A stretch of DNA of 64,000 nucleotides from Salinimicrobium sp035607535 (GCF_035607535.1 NZ_JAYDZX010000013.1:15075-79074); one strand, 5' to 3'. Shown: positions 15,964 through 24,959, counted from the first letter of the stretch. Translations and numbers: made by a program. Notes: generated by a model not told the origin, from the letters alone.

Positions 15964-16867
15964 AGTTAAGTCCTATCTCCATTTTCACTTGATCGTGTTT
16001 ATTTGGGGATTTACGGCAGTGCTGGGTGCTTTGATCACGTTGGATGCCGTGCCGCTGGTATGGTACCGCATGTTGCTTGCGAGCGTCTTTATTCTACTTT
16101 GGATAAAGTGGAAAAAAAAGAACCTGCGGCTGGGACCAAAGCGGGTGCTGGTAATGATCATTGCGGGTGTAGTGATCGCACTGCATTGGCTCACTTTCTT
16201 TGGTGCAATTAAAGTGTCAAATGTTTCGATCACTTTGGCGCTACTATCAACAGGAGCTTTTTTTACCTCAATTCTTGAGCCCATATTTTATAAGCGAAAG
16301 GTGATCTGGTATGAGATCCTTTTCGGATTGATTGTGATTCTGGGCCTGTATATCATTTTTAAGGTAGAGACTGAATATGTTCTCGGAATCCTGCTGGCTT
16401 TGATCTCTGCATTTCTTTCAGCAGTTTTTTCTTTGATCAATGGAAAACTGGCCAAAAAAGAAGATGCTTCTGTCATCTCATTTTACGAACTACTTACCGG
16501 GGCTGCGGCTATAAGTCTTTACCTGCTGGTTCTTTCCTTTTTGGGGGATGGAGGTTTCAACTTCAATTTCTTTAATATTTCGGCAGAAGACTGGATGTGG
16601 CTCTTCATTCTAGCTTCTGTTTGTACTGCTTATGCTTTTATCGCTTCAGTAGCGGTAATGCGGCACTTAAGTCCGTATACTATCATGCTTACCATCAACA
16701 TGGAACCTGTCTATGGAATTCTTCTGGCTTTCTGGGTTTTTGGAAGTGACGAGGCCATGGCTCCCGGCTTCTATTACGGGGCGGCTATTATACTTACGAC
16801 GGTTATCCTGAATGGCTTTCTCAAGACAAGGAGAAAATTTAAAAAACAGCCGAAAGCTACCTCTTAA
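15950..16867 (+). CDS. EamA/DMT-family transporter
   Basis: Membrane protein of 305 residues with about ten transmembrane helices in two EamA repeats (first from FIWGFTAVLGAL, second from ILLALISAFLSAVFSL). Members export metabolites or amino acids; the substrate cannot be told from sequence. The gene overlaps the LptF/G gene by 14 bases, so translation is probably coupled, though the link is likely organisational. The C-terminus is short and basic (KTRRKFKKQPK), consistent with a cytoplasmic end. Confidence 0.88.
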   Translation: MLNDKVKSYLHFHLIVFIWGFTAVLGALITLDAVPLVWYRMLLASVFILLWIKWKKKNLRLGPKRVLVMIIAGVVIALHWLTFFGAIKVSNVSITLALLSTGAFFTSILEPIFYKRKVIWYEILFGLIVILGLYIIFKVETEYVLGILLALISAFLSAVFSLINGKLAKKEDASVISFYELLTGAAAISLYLLVLSFLGDGGFNFNFFNISAEDWMWLFILASVCTAYAFIASVAVMRHLSPYTIMLTINMEPVYGILLAFWVFGSDEAMAPGFYYGAAIILTTVILNGFLKTRRKFKKQPKATS

Positions 16868-16873
16868 GTTTCT

Positions 16874-16881
16874 TATATTTG
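16874..16881 (+). promoter_or_regulatory. accA promoter -7 box
   Basis: TATATTTG, an exact TAnnTTTG, 31 bases before the accA ATG. Confidence 0.55.
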
Positions 16882-16912
16882 TAAGCTAATTTAAAACAAC
16901 CCATAACTCATT

Positions 16913-17866
16913 ATGGAATATTTAGACTTTGAATTACCTATAAAGGAGTTGGAAGAACAATATCAAAAAGCCTGTGCCATAGGTCAGGAAAGTGATGTTG
17001 ATGTTACGGCGACCTGCCGTCAAATTGAAAAAAGACTTAACGAGACCAAAAAAGAAATTTATAAGAACCTAACTGCCTGGCAGAGGGTTCAGCTTTCCCG
17101 GCACCCTAACCGGCCATATACTCTCGATTATATCAATGCGATATGTGGAGATACTTTCCTGGAATTACATGGAGACCGGAATGTAAAAGATGACAAGGCG
17201 ATGATAGGTGGCCTTGGAAAAATCGGGGATCAAAGCTATATGTTCGTTGGTCAGCAAAAAGGGTACAATACCAAAACCCGACAATACCGCAATTTTGGGA
17301 TGGCAAATCCTGAAGGTTACCGCAAGGCACTACGCCTTATGAAGTCTGCGGAAAAATTTGGTATTCCGGTAGTGACTTTTGTGGATACTCCCGGAGCTTA
17401 TCCCGGCCTGGAAGCTGAAGAACGCGGACAAGGAGAAGCCATTGCCCGAAACATTCTCGAAATGACCCGCCTAAAAGTGCCGATTATTGTGGTGATCATT
17501 GGAGAGGGAGCCAGCGGTGGAGCCCTGGGAATTGGAGTAGGTGATAAGGTACTTATGCTTGAAAACACCTGGTATTCTGTGATCTCGCCGGAATCCTGTT
17601 CTTCGATCCTTTGGAGAAGCTGGGAGTACAAGGAAAGAGCAGCCGATGCGTTAAAGCTAACTGCCAAGGATATGAAAAAGCAAAAGCTTATCGATGAGAT
17701 CGTTAAAGAACCATTGGGTGGAGCACATAGCAACAGGGAAATGACCTTTGACATTGTAAAGAATGCCATTTCTGAAGCTTATGGGGAATTCAAAAACTTA
17801 TCACCAGAAGAATTGGTGAAAAAGCGAATGAATAAATATTCCGATATGGGTGTCTTTAAAGGGTAA
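16913..17866 (+). CDS. accA: Acetyl-CoA carboxylase carboxyltransferase subunit alpha
   Basis: Cytoplasmic protein of 317 residues, the alpha half of the carboxyltransferase that passes CO2 from biotin to acetyl-CoA in fatty acid synthesis. The start MEYLDFELPIKELEEQ and the core GMANPEGYRKALRLMKSAEKF (in part), DTPGAYPG, and GEGASGGALGIGVGD are characteristic. No accD is adjacent, as is usual in this group. The gene has its own promoter and a strong terminator. Confidence 0.96.
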   Translation: MEYLDFELPIKELEEQYQKACAIGQESDVDVTATCRQIEKRLNETKKEIYKNLTAWQRVQLSRHPNRPYTLDYINAICGDTFLELHGDRNVKDDKAMIGGLGKIGDQSYMFVGQQKGYNTKTRQYRNFGMANPEGYRKALRLMKSAEKFGIPVVTFVDTPGAYPGLEAEERGQGEAIARNILEMTRLKVPIIVVIIGEGASGGALGIGVGDKVLMLENTWYSVISPESCSSILWRSWEYKERAADALKLTAKDMKKQKLIDEIVKEPLGGAHSNREMTFDIVKNAISEAYGEFKNLSPEELVKKRMNKYSDMGVFKG

Positions 17867-17887
17867 TCTCTTAGTATATAAGAAGGC

Positions 17888-17921
17888 AAAAAATCCGAAG
17901 GGTTTCTCTTCGGATTTTTTT
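17888..17921 (+). terminator. accA terminator
   Basis: AAAAAATCCGAAG-ggtttct-CTTCGGATTTTTTT, 22 bases after the stop. Confidence 0.93.
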
Positions 17922-17991
17922 GGCCTTATCAACAAATAATTAAAGTTTTCAACAGTTAAAATGTTCATAAACTGTGAACTAAGTAGAAGGC

Positions 17992-18021
17992 TTTGCAGTA
18001 ACCTTCTAAACTCTATTTTTC
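17992..18021 (+). promoter_or_regulatory. dnaB promoter
   Basis: TTTG (17992-17995), an 18-base spacer and TATTTTTC (18014-18021, one mismatch from TAnnTTTG), 12 bases before the ATG. An imperfect inverted repeat ACAGTT...AACTGT (about 17951-17974) lies just upstream. Confidence 0.55.
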
Positions 18022-18033
18022 TACTTTCGTAAC

Positions 18034-19587
18034 ATGGAAAAAGCCAAAGCCCCCCAAAATTATAATTACGCTCCCGGCAATGTAATTAATCTCGAAAAAG
18101 GAAAAGTTCCGCCTCAAGCAGTTGATTTAGAAGAAGTTGTGCTAGGTGCGATGATGATCGACAAACGAGGTGTAGATGAAATTATCGATATTCTTCACCC
18201 TGAGGTATTTTATAAAAGTGCACATCAATATATTTTTGAGGCCATTTTTAAACTCTTTGAAAGTTCAGAACCCGTTGACTTATTAACGGTTTCCAACCAG
18301 TTGAGAAAAGACCAGAAGCTGGAGCAGGTGGGTGGTGATTTTTACCTGGTACAGCTCACTCAAAAAGTATCCTCTTCGGCGCATATTGAATTTCATGCCA
18401 GGATAATTCTTCAAAAGTACATTCAGCGTAGCCTTATTAAGATCTCGAATGAGATCATTGAGGAGTCCTACGATGAAACCACCGATGTATTTGACCTTTT
18501 AGACACCGCAGAATCCAAGCTTTACGAGGTGACCCAGGGGAATATCAAAAGATCTTCAGAAACTGCACAGGATCTGGTGATGCAGGCAAAGAAGAAGATC
18601 CAGGAAATCTCTAATAAATCGGGGCTTTCGGGAATTCCATCAGGTTTTGAAAAGCTGGATAAGTTAACTTCGGGATGGCAGCCAAGTGATTTGATCATTG
18701 TGGCGGCGCGTCCCGGTATGGGTAAAACAGCATTGACCCTGTCTATGGCAAGGAATATTTCTGTAGGGCAAAATATTCCCGTAGCTTTTTTCTCCCTGGA
18801 GATGTCATCGGTACAGTTGATCACCCGTTTGATCTCTTCTGAAACCGGACTCTCTTCAGAAAAACTGCGTACAGGAAATCTTGAAAAACACGAGTGGGAG
18901 CAGCTTAACGTAAAGGTAAAGGGCCTGGAAAAAGCACCTTTATTCATCGATGATACTCCTTCTCTCTCCATCTTTGACCTCAGGGCCAAAGCAAGGAGAC
19001 TTGCTTCTCAACACGGTATTAAACTAATTGTGATCGATTACCTGCAGTTGATGACCGCCGGGGGAAGCCAGAAAGGTGGGAACCGGGAGCAGGAGATTTC
19101 TACCATTTCCCGAAACTTAAAGGCTTTGGCGAAAGAATTGAATGTACCGGTAATTGCACTTTCCCAGTTGTCCCGTGCCGTGGAAACGAGAGGGGGCTCA
19201 AAAAGGCCACTTTTGAGTGACCTTAGGGAATCTGGTGCGATCGAGCAGGATGCCGATATTGTTTCCTTTATCTATCGTCCCGAATATTACAAGATCGAGG
19301 AGTGGGATGATGAAGAACGATCTCCAACCGATGGGCAGGCCGAATTTATTGTCGCCAAGCACAGGAATGGTGGATTAGAGAATATTAGATTGAAATTCCT
19401 TGGACATTTAGGTAAATTCGATAACTTAGATGACTTTGATTCCCCGTCTGAGTTCCATTCTAAGATGAATGACGATGACTCGGGGGATTTTGGCTTCAAT
19501 ACCGGCCATTTCCCCAGTGCCGATGAAGCTTTTGGCAGCTCAATGAATGATGGTTTAAATGATGACGATAGCGACGTTCCTTTTTAA
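18034..19587 (+). CDS. dnaB: Replicative DNA helicase DnaB
   Basis: Protein of 517 residues, the hexameric 5'-3' helicase at the replication fork. It has the N-terminal DnaG-interacting domain (VDLEEVVLGAMMIDKRGVDE in parts), the linker, and a RecA-type motor with Walker A ARPGMGKT (about 226-233) and Walker B VIDYLQLM. The finger SDLRESGAIEQDAD is intact; no intein is present. The C-terminus is acidic and ends VPF, as is usual for Bacteroidota. Confidence 0.96.
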   Translation: MEKAKAPQNYNYAPGNVINLEKGKVPPQAVDLEEVVLGAMMIDKRGVDEIIDILHPEVFYKSAHQYIFEAIFKLFESSEPVDLLTVSNQLRKDQKLEQVGGDFYLVQLTQKVSSSAHIEFHARIILQKYIQRSLIKISNEIIEESYDETTDVFDLLDTAESKLYEVTQGNIKRSSETAQDLVMQAKKKIQEISNKSGLSGIPSGFEKLDKLTSGWQPSDLIIVAARPGMGKTALTLSMARNISVGQNIPVAFFSLEMSSVQLITRLISSETGLSSEKLRTGNLEKHEWEQLNVKVKGLEKAPLFIDDTPSLSIFDLRAKARRLASQHGIKLIVIDYLQLMTAGGSQKGGNREQEISTISRNLKALAKELNVPVIALSQLSRAVETRGGSKRPLLSDLRESGAIEQDADIVSFIYRPEYYKIEEWDDEERSPTDGQAEFIVAKHRNGGLENIRLKFLGHLGKFDNLDDFDSPSEFHSKMNDDDSGDFGFNTGHFPSADEAFGSSMNDGLNDDDSDVPF

Positions 19588-19648
19588 TAAAATAAATTTT
19601 CAACTTCCGAATCACTTCGGAAAAGCTACTACTGCAAATAAAAGATCA

Positions 19649-19683
19649 AAAGCCGGAAAGAGTTATTTCTTTTCCGGTTTTTT
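19649..19683 (+). terminator. Terminator-like hairpin directly ahead of the next gene
   Basis: CCGGAAAGA pairs with TCTTTTCCGG (one bulge) around 6 bases, followed by TTTTTT. It ends one base before the ATG at 19685. It could terminate dnaB or attenuate the following gene. Confidence 0.6.
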
Positions 19684-19684
19684 C

Positions 19685-20929
19685 ATGCTCTTTTTTCTGC
19701 TAATGCTGACTACCTCGGCTTTTGCTTCGCAGATCCTGATTCCTATGGATGCTGAAACCCAGCGGAATCACCTAAAAGCCTACGGCATCACCTACTGGAT
19801 GCTCGACAAGGATGTGAAGGTACAGTGGCTGCTCAATTACCGCGGCGGCTCGTTTCTATTACCCGATTCAGAAGAACTGCGCCGGGAATGCAAGATCCGC
19901 GGAGTGTCCTTTGAAGTGATCAGTGATCAAAAAACTGAAAGTATCCTGGAGGAGATCTCCAGTCCGGCGAAAAATATGGAAGCTGTTCTTTTGGAGAAGG
20001 CACCAAAAATTGCAGTTTACTCACCGCAGGACAACAAGCCCTGGGACGATGCAGTTACCATGGTGCTCACTTATGCCGAGATCCCTTATGAAACCATTTA
20101 TGATGAGGAAGTATTGAATGATGCCCTCTTGCTGTTCGATTGGCTGCACCTGCATCATGAGGACTTTACAGGACAGTATGGGAAATTCTACCGCACTTAC
20201 CGCACTACGCCCTGGTATATTGAAGATAAGAAACAGGCTGAGGCTTTGGCTCAAAGGCTGGGTTATGATAAGGTTTCGGAAGAAAAACTGGCCGTGGCTT
20301 TAAAGATCCGGGATTATGTTGTGGGAGGAGGTTTTATGTTCGCCATGTGTAGTGCTACCGACAGCTTTGATATTGCCCTCGCTGCCGAAGGAGTTGACAT
20401 TGCCGAACCAATGTTTGATGGGGATCCAAGCGATGCCAATTATCAGAAACAACTGAATTTTGAAAAGAGTTTCGCTTTTGAGAATTTCATCCTGGAGCGA
20501 AGTCCTATGGTTTACGAATTTTCTTCTATAGATATGACGAACAAGCGGCAGGTGCCAATGGATGTAGATTATTTTACGCTCATGGAATATTCTGCCAAAT
20601 GGGATCCTGTTCCCACCATGCTCACACAAAATCACACCATGCTGGTCAAAGGTTTTATGGGGCAAACTACGGCCTATGATCCCGCTACTATCAAACCCAC
20701 CGTTTTGGTAATGGGGCAGAGTAAGATCAATGGCGAAGCGCGTTATATCCACGGAATAAAAGGCAACGGATTTTTTACATTTTACGGCGGTCATGACCCG
20801 GAAGATTATCAGCACATGGTTGGAGATCCAAAAACCGAACTGGAGTTGCATCCCACTTCCCCCGGCTATAGACTAATCCTGAACAACGTTCTTTTCCCGG
20901 CTGCTAAAAAGCAAAAGCAAAAGACGTAA
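19685..20929 (+). CDS. Conserved secreted protein, often labelled 'asparagine synthetase B' in this phylum
   Basis: Protein of 414 residues from the ATG that begins a clean signal peptide (MLFFLLMLTTSAFAS). The frame is open back to 19559, overlapping dnaB, but those 42 residues look like read-through. The mature part (SQILIPMDAETQRNHLKAYG, WLLNYRGGSFL, VYSPQDNKPWDDAV, GGGFMFAMCSATD) is a conserved Bacteroidota family. I recall database entries calling it asparagine synthetase B, but I see neither an N-terminal Cys glutaminase nor the SGGxDS ATP site, and a signal peptide argues against it. GGGFMF.MCSA looks like a glutamine-amidotransferase-like or flavodoxin-like nucleophile elbow. Function unknown. 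Confidence 0.8.
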   Translation: MLFFLLMLTTSAFASQILIPMDAETQRNHLKAYGITYWMLDKDVKVQWLLNYRGGSFLLPDSEELRRECKIRGVSFEVISDQKTESILEEISSPAKNMEAVLLEKAPKIAVYSPQDNKPWDDAVTMVLTYAEIPYETIYDEEVLNDALLLFDWLHLHHEDFTGQYGKFYRTYRTTPWYIEDKKQAEALAQRLGYDKVSEEKLAVALKIRDYVVGGGFMFAMCSATDSFDIALAAEGVDIAEPMFDGDPSDANYQKQLNFEKSFAFENFILERSPMVYEFSSIDMTNKRQVPMDVDYFTLMEYSAKWDPVPTMLTQNHTMLVKGFMGQTTAYDPATIKPTVLVMGQSKINGEARYIHGIKGNGFFTFYGGHDPEDYQHMVGDPKTELELHPTSPGYRLILNNVLFPAAKKQKQKT

Positions 20930-21037
20930 TATAAAACAAGCACCAAATTCCAGGTGCCAAGGGAATGCCTCGTTTCATTCTCTGAAACTGTACCGGCCAA
21001 CATTATTTTAAATAATCTCAATATCTCAAATTTAAAA

Positions 21038-21068
21038 TCTACCGTCTACCGTCTACCGTCTACCGTCT
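21038..21068 (+). repeat. Heptamer tandem repeat (TCTACCG)4
   Basis: Four exact copies of TCTACCG plus a partial fifth, set in a run of degenerate relatives (ATCTAACGTCTAA and CTCAAATCTAAA). Lies 23 bases upstream of the amidohydrolase start. Confidence 0.9.
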
Positions 21069-21090
21069 AAAATCTAACGTCTAATTCCTC

Positions 21091-21939
21091 ATGTCCCAAA
21101 TCTCAAATCTAAAGATTGATTCCCACCAGCACTTCTGGAAATATGATCCTGTAAAATACTCCTGGATCCCGGAGGAGATGTCGGCAATAAGACAGGACTT
21201 TTTTCCCGAAGACCTCAAACCAGTACTCTCCAAAAATGGCTTTTCAGGCTGTATTGCTGTGCAGGCAGATCAGTCTGAAACAGAAACAGAGATCTTACTG
21301 AAATATGCTGAACAGCATGACTTCATCAAAGGAGTGGTAGGTTGGGTGGATCTTTCTGCAGCCGATGTGGAAGACCGGCTGAAAAACTTCTCAAAAAACA
21401 CATTTTTGAAAGGTATACGCCACACGGTCTGGGATGAAAAAGGGGAATTTATGACAGCTCCCAATTTTCAGCGGGGGATCAAAGCCCTGGGTCTTTTTGA
21501 TCTCACTTATGATATTCTTGCTTTTGATTATCAACTCGAGGCGGCAGTCGAACTTGTAAAGGCCTTTCCGGAGCAAAAGTTTGTGCTGGATCATATCGGA
21601 AAGCCAAAGATCTCAGGAAAACCCGATGCTAAGTGGGTGGAAAACATTCAGGAGTTGGGGAAGTGCGACAAAGTTTGGTGCAAGATCTCCGGTTTAGTGA
21701 CAGAGACGGAAAACTTCAGCTGGAAACGCACCGATTTTTGGCCTTTTTTGGAGGTAGTGGTTTCGGCCTTTGGAGTGGATAGAATTATTTTTGGCTCAGA
21801 CTGGCCGGTTTGCCTTTCCGCAGCGAGATATCCGCAAGTGCTGGGAATATTGGAAGAATTTTTCAGAGGCTATTCCCAGGCAGAAAAGGAAAAGATCTTT
21901 GGAAGAAATGCTGCTGAATTTTATAACTTAAAGCTGTAA
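21091..21939 (+). CDS. Amidohydrolase family protein (lactonase-like)
   Basis: Cytoplasmic protein of 282 residues. The metal-binding start KIDSHQHFWKYD (about 8-19), VLDHIGKPKI in the middle, and IIFGSDWPVC near residue 232 mark the amidohydrolase_2 group that includes L-fuconolactonase and 2-pyrone-4,6-dicarboxylate lactonase. It probably opens a sugar-acid lactone, but no sugar catabolism genes flank it. The yjbQ gene follows by 16 bases. A degenerate copy of the CAAAAATG palindrome lies inside it at 21388-21411. Confidence 0.85.
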   Translation: MSQISNLKIDSHQHFWKYDPVKYSWIPEEMSAIRQDFFPEDLKPVLSKNGFSGCIAVQADQSETETEILLKYAEQHDFIKGVVGWVDLSAADVEDRLKNFSKNTFLKGIRHTVWDEKGEFMTAPNFQRGIKALGLFDLTYDILAFDYQLEAAVELVKAFPEQKFVLDHIGKPKISGKPDAKWVENIQELGKCDKVWCKISGLVTETENFSWKRTDFWPFLEVVVSAFGVDRIIFGSDWPVCLSAARYPQVLGILEEFFRGYSQAEKEKIFGRNAAEFYNLKL

Positions 21940-21955
21940 AACGAGAGGGTCAAAA

Positions 21956-22399
21956 ATGGGAAATCTGAACTACATTTTTCAGAAGGAAATTCGACTTGCA
22001 GCCAAACCGAGAGGTTTTCACCTTGTAACGGATGAAGTGCTTCAGCAAATTCCGGAGTTAAAGAAGGTATCGGTTGGCTTTTTGCACATCTTTATCAAAC
22101 ACACATCAGCCGGATTGACCATCAACGAAAATGCCGATCCCACTGTACGGGAGGATTTTGAAAGTCATTTCAACGAGATGGTTCCCGAGGATCAGCCATA
22201 TTATAGGCACACTTTGGAGGGTAGTGATGACATGCCTGCACATATAAAGGCTGCGATGCTCGGGTTTTCTCTTCAGATCCCCATCACCAACGGCCGACTA
22301 AATCTTGGGACCTGGCAGGGAATTTATCTATGTGAACACAGGGATCACGGGGGAAGCAGAAAACTTGTACTTACGCTCTACGGAGAAGCGGCTCAATAA
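21956..22399 (+). CDS. YjbQ family protein (UPF0047)
   Basis: Protein of 147 residues with the family hallmarks KHTSAGLTINENADPTVRED (about 46-65), LGTWQGIYLCEHRD and RKLVLTLYGE. Members show weak thiamine-phosphate synthase activity; the true role is unsettled. The length fits. Probably co-transcribed with the amidohydrolase. Confidence 0.92.
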   Translation: MGNLNYIFQKEIRLAAKPRGFHLVTDEVLQQIPELKKVSVGFLHIFIKHTSAGLTINENADPTVREDFESHFNEMVPEDQPYYRHTLEGSDDMPAHIKAAMLGFSLQIPITNGRLNLGTWQGIYLCEHRDHGGSRKLVLTLYGEAAQ

Positions 22400-22438
22400 C
22401 CAATGATCAATTAGCAGTTCACAATTAACCGATTATAA

Positions 22439-23152
22439 TCAGGATTGTACGAGTTGATTGGCACCAATTTCAATTGTAGAGCCTTCCGTGAGAATTACAG
22501 AGTGCGGGGTCTGACTGTTCAGGATATTAAAAGCCGGATCAAATTGTTTGGAAAAATCCACATCTATGGAATATTCGTCAACAGTGTACAGGTGCCAGTC
22601 CACGTGATCAAGTTTGTACTCATAGGTTTGATCTTCAGATTTTAGGTAGCCATAAGGTCGGTCGAGAAGGAATGCGGCTGCCGAATCCTTATCATAAGGT
22701 GCTGCAAGCCGGTTGCTCTTCACCCAAAAATTCTGCTGCAGTTCCCTGAATTGCCATGAGTATTGTACTTTTAAATGATATTCTGTTTCCTCTACTTTGC
22801 CCGATACAGGCATTGAGGTATAATTAGCTTTGAAGACAGTATTGGCCAGATCTCTAGCAGCCAGTTGGTCAAAAATGCGGCTAATCACAACTACTCCTTT
22901 GCGCCATTGAGCCCCGTCAAACCTTTTCACATAGATCTGAAGATCGATTTCGTCAAAATCCTTCAACAGGGGAACCTTTACACCTGCGACCTTCAGCTTT
23001 TGCACCTGGAAGCCAATCAGGCTTATGATGCACTCGCCATTGTAAAAGTCCATTTTTGTGTATTTAGGAAGGTATTTCTCCACGACTTCGGGAGGAACTA
23101 CATAATTTACCAGTGCGACTTTTCTAAATTCAGAAGAAATGGAGAGTTTCAT
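22439..23152 (-). CDS. DUF2071-like protein
   Basis: Protein of 237 residues, no signal peptide. The opening (MKLSISSEFRKVALVNYVV, PPEVVEKYLPKYTKMDFYNG) and the middle (GVVVISRIFDQ, DLANTVFKANYTSMPV) resemble the YqjF/DUF2071 beta-barrel family, also related to acetoacetate-decarboxylase-like folds. Function unknown. It stands alone on the minus strand between yjbQ and guaA. Confidence 0.7.
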   Translation of the reverse strand: MKLSISSEFRKVALVNYVVPPEVVEKYLPKYTKMDFYNGECIISLIGFQVQKLKVAGVKVPLLKDFDEIDLQIYVKRFDGAQWRKGVVVISRIFDQLAARDLANTVFKANYTSMPVSGKVEETEYHLKVQYSWQFRELQQNFWVKSNRLAAPYDKDSAAAFLLDRPYGYLKSEDQTYEYKLDHVDWHLYTVDEYSIDVDFSKQFDPAFNILNSQTPHSVILTEGSTIEIGANQLVQS

Positions 23153-23265
23153 GTTTAAAATCTATGAGGTTCTCTCAAAAATATCAAAAGCGGGAGAGTC
23201 GGTTGATAGCTTTGGGAAAAGTTTAAATTTCTGCTTCCCTTGTATCGCAATGGAATTATGGCAGG

Positions 23266-23301
23266 TATTCCTCTCCAAAAATGACATTTTTAGGAGGTAT
23301 T
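23266..23301. repeat. Imperfect palindrome of the CAAAAATG family
   Basis: CCTCTCCAAAAATG, an A, then CATTTTTAGGAGG, about 12 of 14 bases paired. Lies in the 5' gap shared by the DUF2071-like gene (divergent) and guaA, so it is not at a gene end. Confidence 0.75.
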
Positions 23302-23408
23302 TCCGCTGGAGATTTCGCGGGAGCAGTATCCGGATTAAAAAATTCATCTTTGGATTTTAAGCAGTATACAAAAATGCATTTCTGGCGAGGATAATAGGCT
23401 CAAATTCC

Positions 23409-23416
23409 TATTTTTG
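23409..23416 (+). promoter_or_regulatory. -7 box abutting the guaA start
   Basis: TATTTTTG ends 3 bases before the ATG at 23420. If active, transcription would begin at or next to the start codon. Confidence 0.4.
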
Positions 23417-23419
23417 CAC

Positions 23420-24949
23420 ATGCAAAACAATGTTCTCATCCTAGATTTTGGTTCGCAGTACACACAGTTGATAGCCCGCAGGGTAAGAGAACTGAACATT
23501 TACTGCGAAATCCACCCTTACAACAAGATCCCTGAAGATCTTTCCATTTTTAAAGCAGTAATACTTTCAGGAAGCCCTTTTTCAGTACGGGCTGAAGATG
23601 CCCCGCACCCTGACCTTTCAAAAATCAGGAAAAAATTGCCTGTTTTGGCAGTTTGTTACGGCGCCCAGTATCTCGCTCATTTCAACGGCGGAAAAGTAGA
23701 AGCTTCAGAGATAAGGGAATATGGTCGCGCAAATCTTTCTGTCATTAAAGATGGGGAGGCTTTGTTTCAGAATATCACTGAAAATTCGCAGGTGTGGATG
23801 AGCCATAGTGATACTATAAAAGAATTGCCCGAAAATGGAGTTCGGCTTGCCAGTACTCCTGATGTCTTGAATGCCGCATATAGAATTGAAGGGGAAGAAA
23901 CTTTTGCAATTCAATTCCATCCTGAAGTCTATCACTCTACAGACGGTAAGCAATTGCTGGAAAATTTCCTGGTCAATATTGCTGAAGTTGCACAGGAGTG
24001 GACGCCCGAAGCCTTTGTGGATATGACGGTAGAAGACTTAAAAAAGCAAATTGGAGATGATAAAGTTGTCCTGGGGCTTAGCGGCGGAGTAGATTCTACT
24101 GTTGCCGCTGTGCTGTTGCACAAAGCAATTGGAAAGAATCTTTATTGCATTTTCGTCAATAACGGATTGCTTAGAAAAAATGAGTTTGAAAGCGTGCTCG
24201 ATCAATATAAGCACATGGGGCTTAACGTGAAAGGAGTAGATGCTTCGGCACGTTTTTTGGATGCCCTCGCAGGTATCTCAGATCCCGAAGGCAAACGCAA
24301 GGCGATAGGGAAGACGTTCATTGATGTTTTTGATGATGAGGCCCACCGCATTCAGGATGTAAAGTTCCTGGCACAGGGAACGATCTATCCCGATGTGATT
24401 GAATCTGTTTCTGTGAACGGGCCTTCAGTAACCATAAAATCTCACCACAACGTGGGAGGATTGCCGGCGTATATGAAACTGAAGGTAGTGGAGCCTTTGC
24501 GAATGTTGTTTAAGGATGAGGTGAGAAGAGTAGGAGCCGAGCTGGAGATCGATAAGGAATTGCTGGGAAGACACCCTTTCCCGGGGCCGGGACTGGCTAT
24601 CAGGATCCTTGGAGATATCACTGCAGAAAAAGTTCGTATTTTGCAGGAGGTGGATGCTATCTTTATCAATGGTCTAAAGGAATGGATGCTCTATGATAAA
24701 GTTTGGCAGGCAGGAGCAATTCTTTTGCCGGTCAATTCTGTGGGAGTAATGGGAGATGAGAGGACCTATGAGAAGGTAGTGGCATTACGTGCTGTGGAGT
24801 CCACAGATGGTATGACGGCAGATTGGGTGAATTTACCCTATGATTTTTTACAAAAGACGTCCAATACAATAATTAACAGAGTTAAAGGCGTTAATAGGGT
24901 AGTGTACGACATAAGCTCCAAACCCCCGGCCACTATTGAGTGGGAATAA
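23420..24949 (+). CDS. guaA: GMP synthase (glutamine-hydrolysing)
   Basis: Protein of 509 residues that aminates XMP to GMP. The class I glutamine amidotransferase domain shows LDFGSQYTQLIARRVRE, the nucleophile motif VCYGAQ and FHPEVYHS; the ATP-pyrophosphatase loop is LGLSGGVDST (about 217-226); the dimerisation domain ends RVVYDISSKPPATIEWE. The frame extends two codons upstream to a TTG, but the ATG at 23420 starts the usual MQNNVLILDFG. The LysM gene follows by 10 bases, so some read-through is likely. Confidence 0.96.
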   Translation: MQNNVLILDFGSQYTQLIARRVRELNIYCEIHPYNKIPEDLSIFKAVILSGSPFSVRAEDAPHPDLSKIRKKLPVLAVCYGAQYLAHFNGGKVEASEIREYGRANLSVIKDGEALFQNITENSQVWMSHSDTIKELPENGVRLASTPDVLNAAYRIEGEETFAIQFHPEVYHSTDGKQLLENFLVNIAEVAQEWTPEAFVDMTVEDLKKQIGDDKVVLGLSGGVDSTVAAVLLHKAIGKNLYCIFVNNGLLRKNEFESVLDQYKHMGLNVKGVDASARFLDALAGISDPEGKRKAIGKTFIDVFDDEAHRIQDVKFLAQGTIYPDVIESVSVNGPSVTIKSHHNVGGLPAYMKLKVVEPLRMLFKDEVRRVGAELEIDKELLGRHPFPGPGLAIRILGDITAEKVRILQEVDAIFINGLKEWMLYDKVWQAGAILLPVNSVGVMGDERTYEKVVALRAVESTDGMTADWVNLPYDFLQKTSNTIINRVKGVNRVVYDISSKPPATIEWE

Positions 24950-24959
24950 TATATAACCT

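Noticed and set aside
19559..19684. N-terminal extension of the secreted protein overlapping dnaB
   Set aside because: It runs through the terminator hairpin and would bury the signal peptide 42 residues inside.
20300..20851. 183-codon frame antisense to the secreted conserved protein
   Set aside because: No signal peptide, domain or promoter; it is the complement of a well-supported gene.
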